Assembly: GCA_001304505.1 (NCBI GenBank)
Contig: LJUQ01000008.1
Location: forward strand, 1 to 41,816
From: Bacteroides sp. SM23_62_1
Lineage (GTDB): Bacteria; Bacteroidota; Bacteroidia; Bacteroidales; SM23-62
Direction of reading: 5' to 3'
DNA: 41,816 nt
The number at the start of each line of letters is the position of its first letter. Position 1 is the stretch's first letter. Positions 27,585 through 37,488 of this stretch are shown here, piece by piece. The translations under genes were made by a program, and so were the position numbers. Below the pieces are notes generated by a model. It saw only the letters and a program-made list of their open reading frames with translations, did not search any database and was not told the DNA's origin.

Positions 27585-28559
27585 TTATAGCTCCTCAAAA
27601 TACTCAAACGCATCGATAATGTCGAGGTATACCCCATCAAATCCTGCATCGAGTATCCTGTCGAGATAGGCATTTTCATCACCGAAAATAATCTGTTTCC
27701 ATTCATCCATCCAGTATTTTACCTTATAATTCCCTTCCCAGTAGGGATTTTCCTTATACAGAAATTCAGGATTACCTTTTTTCCAGTTACTTTTCCAGTA
27801 GTACCTGTAATCCTCCGCCTCACCAATACTCATATAGCTGACAACGAGTCTTTTACCTCCATTTGCTTTATTTCGCAGGGCTTCAATATCGGAACCGGTG
27901 AAAGGTTCCTCATCGAAAAACAGATCCATAATCAGGAGATCATAATTGGTAGCTGTGATGGCATTGATAAAATCCTGCCTGTTGGCAAACTGATCTGGAT
28001 TAATAAGATAGAGGAAATTTTTAATTTCACTGAGCGAGATAATCACAGAATCATTTTCACCATACGGTATGGCCGGATAGGAGGGTATATTATCCAGTTC
28101 ACGGTGATCAGCAGCAAAGGAGATATAACCTTTCAGGTTATTCTTTGAGTATGAGTCGTCCATTTTTGAAGGAGTACTGCAATAATCAGTTACAAGAATA
28201 ATCACATCAAATTCACTTGCTATATCGAGGAAATCGGCCATATAGTCTGTTTCAACAGCAGGGGTTGCTTTATTATCATCATCATACCCGTAAAACAAAT
28301 CTTCGCGTCCCTGCCCTTGAATAGCTGACAGGTATGTTAAATCGGCACTGCCTTTATTATCGCCGTTCAGGGTAATCAGTTCCTGGCCATTCTGGGGGAT
28401 AATAATGAAATCAGGACTTATTGATTTGGCGTATGCGCTGATTGCTTGCACAAAATCACGCATTTCCTGTTTAAAGTCAAGGTCGGGGATATCACGGTGG
28501 CAGGTTGTTAAAATTATAATCGGTAAAAATAATAACTGTCGATAGAATCTTTGTTTCAT
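27585..28559 (-). CDS. GH114/TM1410-like endo-alpha-1,4-polygalactosaminidase family lipoprotein
   Basis: YDLLIMDLFFDEEPFTGSDIEALRNKANGGKRLVVSYMSIGEAEDYRYYW...AYLDRILDAGFDGVYLDIIDAFEYF; lipobox-like ILTTCHRD. Confidence 0.82.
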   Translation of the reverse strand: MKQRFYRQLLFLPIIILTTCHRDIPDLDFKQEMRDFVQAISAYAKSISPDFIIIPQNGQELITLNGDNKGSADLTYLSAIQGQGREDLFYGYDDDNKATPAVETDYMADFLDIASEFDVIILVTDYCSTPSKMDDSYSKNNLKGYISFAADHRELDNIPSYPAIPYGENDSVIISLSEIKNFLYLINPDQFANRQDFINAITATNYDLLIMDLFFDEEPFTGSDIEALRNKANGGKRLVVSYMSIGEAEDYRYYWKSNWKKGNPEFLYKENPYWEGNYKVKYWMDEWKQIIFGDENAYLDRILDAGFDGVYLDIIDAFEYFEEL

Positions 28560-28639
28560 GGTGTAATTTTGAAGCCAAGAATAAAAGTAATCAAAATTAT
28601 AACAGAAACAGATATTAGCATCGAAGAGTGTAACGTTAT

Positions 28640-28713
28640 CCTGAACTTGATTCAGGATCTTCGAAGACGATAAGTATGTGGCACCTAAGAAGATCCTGAA
28701 TCAAGTTCAGGAT
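28640..28713. repeat. Long inverted repeat (CCTGAACTTGATTCAGGATCTTC ... AAGATCCTGAATCAAGTTCAGG)
   Basis: Two arms directly visible. The antisense ORF translates to NLIQDLL, a commonly mispredicted repeat-derived peptide. Confidence 0.75.
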
Positions 28714-28885
28714 GACGATGCTATAATCCCGGGTATTGTTTTTAAGATAACTTCTAATCTGTCTGGTGTTTTTGTGCCCAGCCCTTGGTACCTGGTATCT
28801 TGAACCTTGTATTCCTCTAACTGTGCCCTGCACCCACATTTCCTCAGCCTCAACCTAAACCTCAGCTTCAGCCTTAGCCTTCTTC

Positions 28886-31324
28886 CTATTCATACCGCAG
28901 TGATCTGGCCGGATTACGCAACCCTGCCCGGATAGCCTGGTAACTAACCGAAAAGATCGCTATCAGTATGGCAATCAGTCCGGTGAGCAAGAATTCCCAG
29001 AGCTTGACTTGAATACGGTAAGCAAAATTCTGCAGCCAGTTATTTGAATAATAATATCCTGCCGGAAGCGCAATTACCAGTGCAATCAATACATATACTA
29101 TAAATTGTCTTGAGAGTAACATGGAAATGCTAAGAGTATGAGCACCATGACTTTTTCTTATGCCTATTTCTTTTGTTCTTAATTCTGCTGAATATGCAGA
29201 AAGACCGAATAATCCCAGACATGAAATGAATATGGCAAAAATGGCAAAAACCCTCAGCAGTGATTTTAGCTTTTGTTCTGACTTATAATTACGGTTAAAA
29301 TTTTCATCCAGAAAGCGATAATTAAAAACAGTACCGGGTGCAACTTCATCAATTTTATCTTCAAGCATTTTAATAATATTACCCATATCGCCTAGAAATA
29401 CTTTAATAAGTAGATAATTACACCAGAGTGCGCGGAATTCAGGATCATTATTTATTTCAAGCACAAGTGGTTCAATGATATAATGAAGGGATGCATAATT
29501 GAAATCGTCACATACTCCAACGATTTCTCCACGCTGTTCAAAAAAGGAAGTTGCTTTTATTCCAACCGGATTTTCCAGGTTCAACGCCATCACGCAGGTT
29601 TTATTCAAAATGAATTCACTTTGTTCTTCGGATGGTATTTTAACATTTCGTCCTTCAACCAACTTAATTTTCATCAGTGGAATGAAATCATCATCCACAC
29701 GCAGGAATCTCATGGATGGAATATCCGCATCCTCAAGCATGTTATCCGGCCGTAAACCTTCCACACTGAATCTGTTACCGGGCAAATGACTGACAACAGA
29801 TGTTCCTGTAACAAATGATAATTGCTCCAGTTCGTTTTTTAAGGATTCCGGATTGTTGATAATCATCTCCATGGCCTGGTTGTTAAGATCCAGGATGATT
29901 ACATTTTCCAGGTCAATCCCCAGATCCTTCTTTAAGAAAAATTGCATCTGCCGGTAAATAATTACTGTTGAGAAAATCATGAAGACAGATACGCTGAACT
30001 GAAGGATGACCAGTGCTGTTCTGAGTTTGCTGGTTGTTGAGACGGGGCTTCTGAGTTCACCTAGTGCCTGGGCCGAACTGAATTTTGTAACAAAATATGC
30101 CGGGTAAACACCTGATAAAAACCCGAAAAGAAAAGCTATTAGAACAATTATGGAAATATTTCTGAGGGAGAAGATCTCCATTGAGGTAAGATTATTTTCA
30201 GTTATCTCATTATAAAAAGGAATAAAGAGGTCTACTATCAGTATAGATAGAACTGCGGATATCGCTGCAGTAAGAACTGCTTCACCGATAAACTGGAATA
30301 TCAATTGAGTCCGTAATGCGCCATTTACTTTCCTGATAGCCATTTCATTAGTTCTGTTTAATGCATTGGTAGTGGCTATATTCACATAATTAACCCCTGC
30401 AATAAGCAGGATAAAAAGGGCAGCCAGGCCGAAGACCATTGTATAGATGATGTTCCCGTTGGGTTCAATCTCCTGTTCCAGGTGAGATCTCAGATGAATA
30501 TCGGTGATTGGCTGAAATACGAAACGACCATTTTCAAGTGTTTCTTCGCGGCTTTCAAATTCACTGTAGAATTGAATCCTGAATTCCTGTAACTTTTCTT
30601 CCAGGTCACGAACATTAATTCTTTCATCAAGTTTAACATACGTATAGACTCCTGCCCAGTTCCGGTTGTTGTATAGTTCAGAAAGATTTACAGCCCGAAG
30701 CATAGCTTTGAATATTGGCCATGATAATAAATACCTGGGTTTGAAATGAGTTGTTTCGGGGAAATCTTTCATAATAGCTGTTACTGTAAATAGTGTACCC
30801 TGTATCCGTAGTTGTTTTCCTACCGCGTTGTCCTTTCCAAAATATTTTATTGCCAGACTTTCGGAGAGGACGATTGATAAGGGATCAGCCATGGGATTAT
30901 CATGATCTCCAGAAATAATTTCCCAATTGAAAAAATCAACAAAATTGGAATCCACGAAAAATCCCCCGATTTCTTCATGCGTGATCAGTGTCAGACTATC
31001 AGGCTGGTACTCAAAAACCACCTGTAACGGACGCATTCTTAAAACAGATTCTATCTCAGGTATATGACCCATTATCTCTTCGGCCATTAATGGCGGACCG
31101 TTGGCCCAATTCCTTGGGCCTGCCTCATTGTTTAACATCTGAATGACCCGGTATGTGCGGTCTGCTTTACTGAAATGTTTATCATAACTGAGTTCTTTTT
31201 CGACATAGAGATAAATCAGAATACTTACAGCAAGCCCCAGAGATAATCCAAGAAAATTTAAAATGCTGTACAACTTGTATCTCCAGAGATTTCTTATTGC
31301 TGTTATGATGTAGTTTTTTAGCAT
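28886..31324 (-). CDS. FtsX/MacB-type ABC transporter permease
   Basis: MLKNYIITAIRNLWRYKLYSILNFLGLSLGLAVSILI; NEMAIRKVNGA and TKEIGIRKSHGA repeats; ends RNPARSLRYE. Confidence 0.9.
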   Translation of the reverse strand: MLKNYIITAIRNLWRYKLYSILNFLGLSLGLAVSILIYLYVEKELSYDKHFSKADRTYRVIQMLNNEAGPRNWANGPPLMAEEIMGHIPEIESVLRMRPLQVVFEYQPDSLTLITHEEIGGFFVDSNFVDFFNWEIISGDHDNPMADPLSIVLSESLAIKYFGKDNAVGKQLRIQGTLFTVTAIMKDFPETTHFKPRYLLSWPIFKAMLRAVNLSELYNNRNWAGVYTYVKLDERINVRDLEEKLQEFRIQFYSEFESREETLENGRFVFQPITDIHLRSHLEQEIEPNGNIIYTMVFGLAALFILLIAGVNYVNIATTNALNRTNEMAIRKVNGALRTQLIFQFIGEAVLTAAISAVLSILIVDLFIPFYNEITENNLTSMEIFSLRNISIIVLIAFLFGFLSGVYPAYFVTKFSSAQALGELRSPVSTTSKLRTALVILQFSVSVFMIFSTVIIYRQMQFFLKKDLGIDLENVIILDLNNQAMEMIINNPESLKNELEQLSFVTGTSVVSHLPGNRFSVEGLRPDNMLEDADIPSMRFLRVDDDFIPLMKIKLVEGRNVKIPSEEQSEFILNKTCVMALNLENPVGIKATSFFEQRGEIVGVCDDFNYASLHYIIEPLVLEINNDPEFRALWCNYLLIKVFLGDMGNIIKMLEDKIDEVAPGTVFNYRFLDENFNRNYKSEQKLKSLLRVFAIFAIFISCLGLFGLSAYSAELRTKEIGIRKSHGAHTLSISMLLSRQFIVYVLIALVIALPAGYYYSNNWLQNFAYRIQVKLWEFLLTGLIAILIAIFSVSYQAIRAGLRNPARSLRYE

Positions 31325-31575
31325 TGGTGTTCAGTTGTTAGTTCAATAGTGTTTCCGAATCTATTATTAATTTGTTATTTCAAGAAGTCATATGTCATTA
31401 ACAATTTAGCCTTTTAACCACTGATCCGTTTATTTAGTGCTTCAGTTGTTACTAGATTATTTGCATATGTCTATGGAACCAAATCATTCCAAGGTCGCAA
31501 AGCCTGCCTGCCGGCAGGCAGGCGATCGAGGGAACTCGCCGGCTTTTATGTAATCATCCCTCATTGCTTCCTTTT

Positions 31576-31624
31576 TAGCCTCAGCCTCAGCCTCAGCCTC
31601 AGCCTTAGCCTTAGCCTTAGCCTT
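31576..31624. repeat. CCTCAG/CCTTAG hexamer tract
   Basis: tagcctcagcctcagcctcagcctcagccttagccttagccttagcc immediately 3' of the permease ending at 31630. Confidence 0.85.
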
Positions 31625-31629
31625 CTTCC

Positions 31630-34002
31630 TCACTCATATCTCAGACTCTCGGCCGGATTACGTGTTGCGGCATAGAGTGTCTGGTAAAGAATGGTTATGA
31701 AGGATAGTACAAATACAAACAATCCTGTTAGGATATAAAGTTTTGGCCCGACTTCAATCCTGGATGAAAAACCTTTTAACATCACTTTTATTAGTAATAT
31801 AGATAGTGGTGTAGAAATAATAAAAGCTATGATAACTAATTTCAGGAATTCAGCATTAATAATTAATAATATGCGTCTGATGCTAGCACCCATCGCTTTC
31901 CTGATACCTATTTCTTTTGTTTTTTGCTCGGTCATAAAAGTGGAAAGTCCAAATAGGCCCAGACAGGAAATAAAAATGCCAAAAATTGTAAAGTAAAAGA
32001 TAAGTCTGCCTGCAGTATCCATAGCATCTGAAATAGGATCAAGATAATCCTCCATGTGAAAATAAATGAAAGGATAATAAGGATTAAATTTTTCGTGTGA
32101 TGCTTCAATATAATTAAGTGTAACAGACTTATTTGAATCTTTCATTTTTATGAAAATATAGTTTCCAACCTTTTCAAAAGGCAGGATTAAATTTTCTCCA
32201 CCCAGTTTCACAGGAAATGACATAAAATTTTCAACAACTCCAATAATAGTATAGGACTCTTCAGCTAGATAAAAAATTTTTCCGACAGGATCATCCAGTT
32301 CCAGTTTGCTTGTCACAGCTTCATTTACAATAATTTTATTAACAGTGTCGGTGGGATATTCTGGTGAATAGAATCTTCCTTCTGTAAGTTTGATATCGAA
32401 TGTGTTCAGAAAGTCATAACTGACCAGGATTATTCTTGCCAGATCATTAATATCTTCTGATTTTAATCCCCAGGTTACCTCTCCTAAGTCAACATATACA
32501 GGAATATGTGATCCCGAGGTAACTGAAATTATATCAGGATTTGCAAGTAGTTCCTGTTTGAGATAGAAATAATTTTTTCCCAGTTCGTTACTCACGGGCA
32601 GATAAATGATATTCTCACGGTTTACTCCGATATTTGAGGTCTGCAAATATTTAAATTGGAGAAAAGTTACAATTGTTGCAACGATAAAACCGATTGTAAA
32701 GGTGAACTGGACAACAACGAGCACTTTTCTCAACCGGCCACCTCTCGAACCTGTTACCATTGTTTTTTTTAAAACGTCTACGGATTTAAAAGAGGAGAGG
32801 AAAAATGCAGGATAACTCCCCGCAATCAATCCTGTCAGAAGCATAAGTAAAATCAGGAGAATAAGAAAGTAGGGATTTGAAAGATTTAATGTTAATTCTG
32901 TTCCCAGTAGCTTATTAAATGAAGGTAATATGATATCAACAGCCAGGATTGCAATATTGATTGAAAGAAATGCCATGAACATGGTTTCGCCGATAAACTG
33001 CCTGATCAGCTGGCGGCGGGAAGCACCCACAACTTTTCTGATACCTACCTCTTTTGTTCGAGTTAAAAACCGGGCCGTCGAAAGGTTCATGAAGTTGATG
33101 CAGGCTATAATCAGGATCAGGAGGGCCAGGATTGAAAAGATAAGCACAACATAGAAACCACGTCCTTCCCCAAAAAAGCGCATTCTGGCAAATGGTAAAA
33201 GTTTCTGCACCACGAAAATATCTGAGTCAAAACGCGCTGAAAAAAAATCCGGTAATTGATCACTTAATTTTTTATATTCCTCAGGGTTATTCAGCAAAAG
33301 AAAAGTGAAATACGGATTTCCTTCATATCTATTAATATCCCTGCCCAGCTCTGCCAGAAATGAAAATGGTACCAGGAAGTCGAATAAAATGGTTGAATTT
33401 TCAGGATATTCATCAACAATTCCAGTTACCTTAAATTCATATTTTTGGTTTATCCGGATGATCTGATCCATTGGATCTTCTTCTCCAAAATATTTTTCGG
33501 CCATTTCTTTTGTCAGGACAATCGAGTAAGGTTCTTTCAGCGCGGATTGCGGATCTCCTTTTAATAGTGGGAAACTGAATACATTAAAAATCGTTGAATC
33601 AGCTGCATCCACCCCATTCTCAATAAATTTCATTTCCTCCAGGGAGGTCTGATTATCACTGCTGTCATTAATTGGTGGATAATATGATAATAACAGTTCT
33701 CCAACCGCAGTAACTCTCACAGCTTCTTTAACTTCCGGAAAACCTTCTTTCAGAGCCCCGGCAAAAGCACCACCGCTTCTGTCAGTAGTATATTCACCGG
33801 TGCCCAGGTCCATGGTTTGCTGAACAAGAAATATATTTTTAATGTTTTCATGGAACCTGTCATAGGTGACTTCTTTCCATACCCAGATTAAAATAAGCAA
33901 TGAACAGGTTACACCAATCGATAGACCAAGAAGATTAATGACAGAATATATTTTGTTTCTGATAAGGATCCTGAGTGTCGTTTTGAGTATATTTTTAAAC
34001 AT
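31630..34002 (-). CDS. FtsX/MacB-type ABC transporter permease (paralog of 28886..31324)
   Basis: MFKNILKTTLRILIRNKIYSVINLLGLSIGVTCSLLI; TKEVGIRKVVGAS and TKEIGIRKAMGAS; ends RNPAESLRYE. Confidence 0.9.
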   Translation of the reverse strand: MFKNILKTTLRILIRNKIYSVINLLGLSIGVTCSLLILIWVWKEVTYDRFHENIKNIFLVQQTMDLGTGEYTTDRSGGAFAGALKEGFPEVKEAVRVTAVGELLLSYYPPINDSSDNQTSLEEMKFIENGVDAADSTIFNVFSFPLLKGDPQSALKEPYSIVLTKEMAEKYFGEEDPMDQIIRINQKYEFKVTGIVDEYPENSTILFDFLVPFSFLAELGRDINRYEGNPYFTFLLLNNPEEYKKLSDQLPDFFSARFDSDIFVVQKLLPFARMRFFGEGRGFYVVLIFSILALLILIIACINFMNLSTARFLTRTKEVGIRKVVGASRRQLIRQFIGETMFMAFLSINIAILAVDIILPSFNKLLGTELTLNLSNPYFLILLILLMLLTGLIAGSYPAFFLSSFKSVDVLKKTMVTGSRGGRLRKVLVVVQFTFTIGFIVATIVTFLQFKYLQTSNIGVNRENIIYLPVSNELGKNYFYLKQELLANPDIISVTSGSHIPVYVDLGEVTWGLKSEDINDLARIILVSYDFLNTFDIKLTEGRFYSPEYPTDTVNKIIVNEAVTSKLELDDPVGKIFYLAEESYTIIGVVENFMSFPVKLGGENLILPFEKVGNYIFIKMKDSNKSVTLNYIEASHEKFNPYYPFIYFHMEDYLDPISDAMDTAGRLIFYFTIFGIFISCLGLFGLSTFMTEQKTKEIGIRKAMGASIRRILLIINAEFLKLVIIAFIISTPLSILLIKVMLKGFSSRIEVGPKLYILTGLFVFVLSFITILYQTLYAATRNPAESLRYE

Positions 34003-34228
34003 TATTCAAAATTTAGTATGTGACTATAATCCGATTATGATGAGGATGTTTTTAATTAAGAATTTGTAAGTTCCATCAGGGCATATCTCGCAAATACATT
34101 TTTATGAATACCCTGTTTGATCAATTACAAAATATGTTAATCCTGATAGCTCAAACTTTATACCACTCATCTTAAGATAAACTAAATCAATGATATACAT
34201 AGAATAGTCAAAATGTTTATGTTCAAAC

Positions 34229-34262
34229 ATGGACAAATAATTGTCCATTTTTGGACAATTTT
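34229..34262. promoter_or_regulatory. Candidate activator site: ATGGACAA-ATAA-TTGTCCAT plus a third TGGACAA half-site
   Basis: Three TGGACAA/TTGTCCA copies in the divergent region between the permease and the NtrC-type regulator. Confidence 0.5.
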
Positions 34263-34537
34263 GTATTTTCGTGAATCGTGAGTTGTGAGTCGTGAAATGT
34301 TTACGCAGCAAACATTCGCGAACGGGTTGTAATTATTGCTCTATGGAAGCTAATAATAGTGATAGAAAATTTGCATAACTTAAGTGTCACTGAAAAAACA
34401 GGTAATCGAAAACTGAAAATCCCGATTTTCTGTAATCAGCCTGAGGCTGATGCTTAGAAATTCGAGGATCCTCGAAATGTTGACGGAATCAAAGATACCG
34501 ACCATTTCGGGACTGAAAACCGAATACTATTCTCGCA

Positions 34538-35908
34538 ATGAATAAGGGTAATATCCTGATTATTGATGATGATCCCTATATACTTCTTTCAGTGACTACA
34601 CTGCTGGAACAGTATTACAGTACTGTACGTTCCTTAAAGGATCCTGCACTGATTCCTTCTGAACTCAGTGAAACAGCGTGGGATGTGATTTTGCTTGACA
34701 TGAATTTTAAGCCGGGTGATACTTCAGGAGAAGAAGGTTTACAATGGCTGGAAAAAATGCTGACAGATGCTCCTTCATTAAATATCATTGTCATCACTGC
34801 CTATGGGGATGTCGATGTTGCTGTCCGGGCAATGAAATTGGGTGCTATTGATTTTATTGTTAAACCCTGGCAAAATGAAAAATTGGTCAGCACCGTCTCT
34901 GCAGCATTTAAATTAAGCCAGTCAAAGAAGAAAGTTCATCAACTGCAGTTACAGAAATCAATTTTAAGCTCCACAATAGATTTTCAGTATTCGGATATTA
35001 TTGGTAATTCTCCGGCCATAAAACAGGTAATAAAGGATATTGAAAAGGTGGCAGGAACGGATGTCAATGTATTGATTCTCGGGGAGAATGGTACCGGTAA
35101 GGAGCTGGTAGCCAGAGAAATACATCGTAAATCAGAGAGGAAGGAAGAAGTGTTTGTTAATGTTGATCTGGGTTCACTTTCTGAATCACTATTTGAAAGT
35201 GAACTATTTGGTCATCAGAAGGGGGCATATACTGATGCTACCGAAGACAGGGTAGGGAGGTTTGAAGCTGCATCCGGTGGGACACTTTTTCTAGATGAGA
35301 TTGGCAACCTGACATTGCAGCTACAATCAAAGTTATTATCTGCACTTCAGAACAGGAAAATATTTCGTGTTGGCAGTAACAGGTCCATTGAAGTGGATAT
35401 CAGGTTGATATGTGCGACAAACCGATCTCTCAAACAAATGGTTTCACAGGGTGCCTTCAGGCAGGATTTGTTGTACAGAATTAATACCGTGGAAATTGAA
35501 ATACCTCCATTGCGAAAAAGGCAGGAAGATATCCCTATGCTGGCAAACTATTACCTGTCAATTTTTAAAAGGAAATACAGAAAAGATAAATTGAAGCTTC
35601 CCAATGAAGTCATTATGAGGTTACAGCGTTACGAATGGCCCGGTAATATCAGGGAACTACGGCATGCTATTGAGCGGGCGATTATTATGAGTGATGGTCA
35701 TGCCCTAAGGCAAGCAGATTTTCAGTTTTTAGTCAGTGAAGGATCTCAGGAATTTGTAAATGACGATTATGACCTGGATAATTTAGAAAAATGGGCCATT
35801 GACAGCTGTTTGAAAAAATATGGGGGTAATGTATCCAAAGCTGCAATTGAATTAGGTTTAACCCGCGGTTCATTGTACCGTCGTATGCAGAAATATGGTT
35901 TACAATAA
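34538..35908 (+). CDS. Sigma-54-dependent NtrC-family response regulator
   Basis: REC domain (IDDDPYIL, VILLDMNF), AAA+ GENGTGKELVAREIH, GAYTDA (GAFTGA variant), C-terminal Fis HTH (KYGGNVSKAAIELGLTRGSLYRRMQKYGL). Confidence 0.93.
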   Translation: MNKGNILIIDDDPYILLSVTTLLEQYYSTVRSLKDPALIPSELSETAWDVILLDMNFKPGDTSGEEGLQWLEKMLTDAPSLNIIVITAYGDVDVAVRAMKLGAIDFIVKPWQNEKLVSTVSAAFKLSQSKKKVHQLQLQKSILSSTIDFQYSDIIGNSPAIKQVIKDIEKVAGTDVNVLILGENGTGKELVAREIHRKSERKEEVFVNVDLGSLSESLFESELFGHQKGAYTDATEDRVGRFEAASGGTLFLDEIGNLTLQLQSKLLSALQNRKIFRVGSNRSIEVDIRLICATNRSLKQMVSQGAFRQDLLYRINTVEIEIPPLRKRQEDIPMLANYYLSIFKRKYRKDKLKLPNEVIMRLQRYEWPGNIRELRHAIERAIIMSDGHALRQADFQFLVSEGSQEFVNDDYDLDNLEKWAIDSCLKKYGGNVSKAAIELGLTRGSLYRRMQKYGLQ

Positions 35909-37232
35909 TTTCAGATTAAATATTGTTATCAGGATTCTCCTGATTTTTATTATTCTGGCAATCACTGCATATTGGATAACAGGTGGTCACTACCTCAGGA
36001 CAGCCTATGCCGGTATATTAATTATTCTCCTGCTGGTAGAACTATTTATTTACATCGACAGATTAAACAGGAATCTGGCTAATTTTTTTTCTTCGATACT
36101 GGCTGATGATTATTCTGTTCATCTGAGTGATTTCAGGAAAGGTCGCTCATTTAAGAGACTTTATGAAATTCTTAATGCGATCAATCAAAAAATGAAGTTT
36201 CTCAGTAAGGAAAGAGAAACCCGGAGTCAGTATCTTGGGAGCCTGATTGAACAATCTGGTGTTGGTATTCTTTCTATAGACATGCGGGGAAAAATTCACC
36301 TGGTCAATAAGGCTTTCAGGGATCTGCTTGGAATGCAAAGAGCCACTACAGGATTAAATCTGGGCGATCTGTCAAAGGAATTTTTGAATATTATACATGA
36401 TATCCGTCCGGGTGAACATCAATTGATAAGGTGGATTGTTGATAACACAGAAAAACCATTCTCTTTTCAGGTTTCACGCTTTAAGATCGAAGATCAAACC
36501 TTCATTCTTGTTTCAGTCCATGATATCAGGGCAGAGCTTGATGAAAAGGAACTGGAAGCATGGCAAAAACTGATCAGGGTATTAACCCATGAGATTATGA
36601 ACTCTGTCACGCCGGTTGTTTCACTTAGTAACTCCCTTCATGACCTTCTGAATAAAAATGACAAAATGATTTCTGATGACAAATTAAAAAATCGCCTTTC
36701 AGATGGTTTACATGCGATTATTGACAGGAGTTCCGGTTTAATGAAGTTTACATCTGCATACCAGAATCTGACGCGGATCCCTGTTCCAAAAATTCAGGAT
36801 ATACATTCCAGTGACTTCCTGACTAAGATAAGCACCCTGTACCAGGCTGAAATAGAGGGTAAAAAAATTAGTTTCTCAGTAAAGTATGCAGGAAAACCAG
36901 AGCAATTTAAGGGTGACCCTGATCTGCTTGAACAGGTTATAATCAACCTGATCAGAAATGCGGCTGATGCCGTTGAAGGCAGGCCTGATCCCAGGATCAA
37001 CCTGGTTGTGGAAGAAAAACCAGGCTACCAGATAAGGATTCTGGTAGAAGATAATGGAGCAGGAATGGATACCGGAACACTCGATAAGATATTTGTACCT
37101 TTTTTTTCAACCAAGTCTAGCGGTACAGGTATAGGACTCAGTTTGTCACGGCAGATTATCATGATGCATAAAGGGAGTATTGAAGTTGCTTCTGCCGAGG
37201 GTAAAGGGAGTGTTTTCGAGGTGTTGCTTTAG
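35895..37232 (+). CDS. Membrane PAS-containing histidine kinase, cognate to the preceding regulator
   Basis: Two TM helices, PAS region, VLTHEIMNSVTPV H-box, DNGAGMDTGTLDKIFVPFFSTKSSGTGIGLSLSRQI. Overlaps the regulator by 14 nt. Confidence 0.92.
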   Translation: MVYNNFRLNIVIRILLIFIILAITAYWITGGHYLRTAYAGILIILLLVELFIYIDRLNRNLANFFSSILADDYSVHLSDFRKGRSFKRLYEILNAINQKMKFLSKERETRSQYLGSLIEQSGVGILSIDMRGKIHLVNKAFRDLLGMQRATTGLNLGDLSKEFLNIIHDIRPGEHQLIRWIVDNTEKPFSFQVSRFKIEDQTFILVSVHDIRAELDEKELEAWQKLIRVLTHEIMNSVTPVVSLSNSLHDLLNKNDKMISDDKLKNRLSDGLHAIIDRSSGLMKFTSAYQNLTRIPVPKIQDIHSSDFLTKISTLYQAEIEGKKISFSVKYAGKPEQFKGDPDLLEQVIINLIRNAADAVEGRPDPRINLVVEEKPGYQIRILVEDNGAGMDTGTLDKIFVPFFSTKSSGTGIGLSLSRQIIMMHKGSIEVASAEGKGSVFEVLL

Positions 37233-37488
37233 CATGGAGCAGGGAGTAAGGAGTAAGATTAGATAACAAAAATATCAATTGCCGTCAACTTCAGCTGACG
37301 TAGTGTGAGTCCTGGGTTGCGGGAAAAAGTTGTGCCGGTTTACAGGCTGAGTCATTATTTACCAGTCAAAATAAGTGTAATGTCATCCCTTGGTCGCTTC
37401 GTTACTTCGGAATGACCTGTATTATACGACGAGCTGGTAATGAGACTAATAATAGAATTATAGATTTTATCATAAATAAATAATTACG

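Noticed and set aside
28636-28839. 67-aa minus-strand ORF (…VILNLIQDLL…)
   Set aside because: Translation of a long inverted intergenic repeat; a frequent false gene call.
31576-31624. Short direct repeats as a mini-CRISPR or telomere-like array
   Set aside because: Simple 6-nt unit without spacers; a low-complexity tract.
34102-34311. 69-aa minus-strand ORF upstream of the NtrC-type regulator
   Set aside because: The N-terminal part is translation of repetitive 'tcacgactcacgattcac' intergenic DNA; no domain signal.
34322-34344. Sigma-54 promoter GGGTTGTAATTATTGC upstream of the regulator
   Set aside because: Spacing between GG and GC is 11, not 10, and the consensus is poor.
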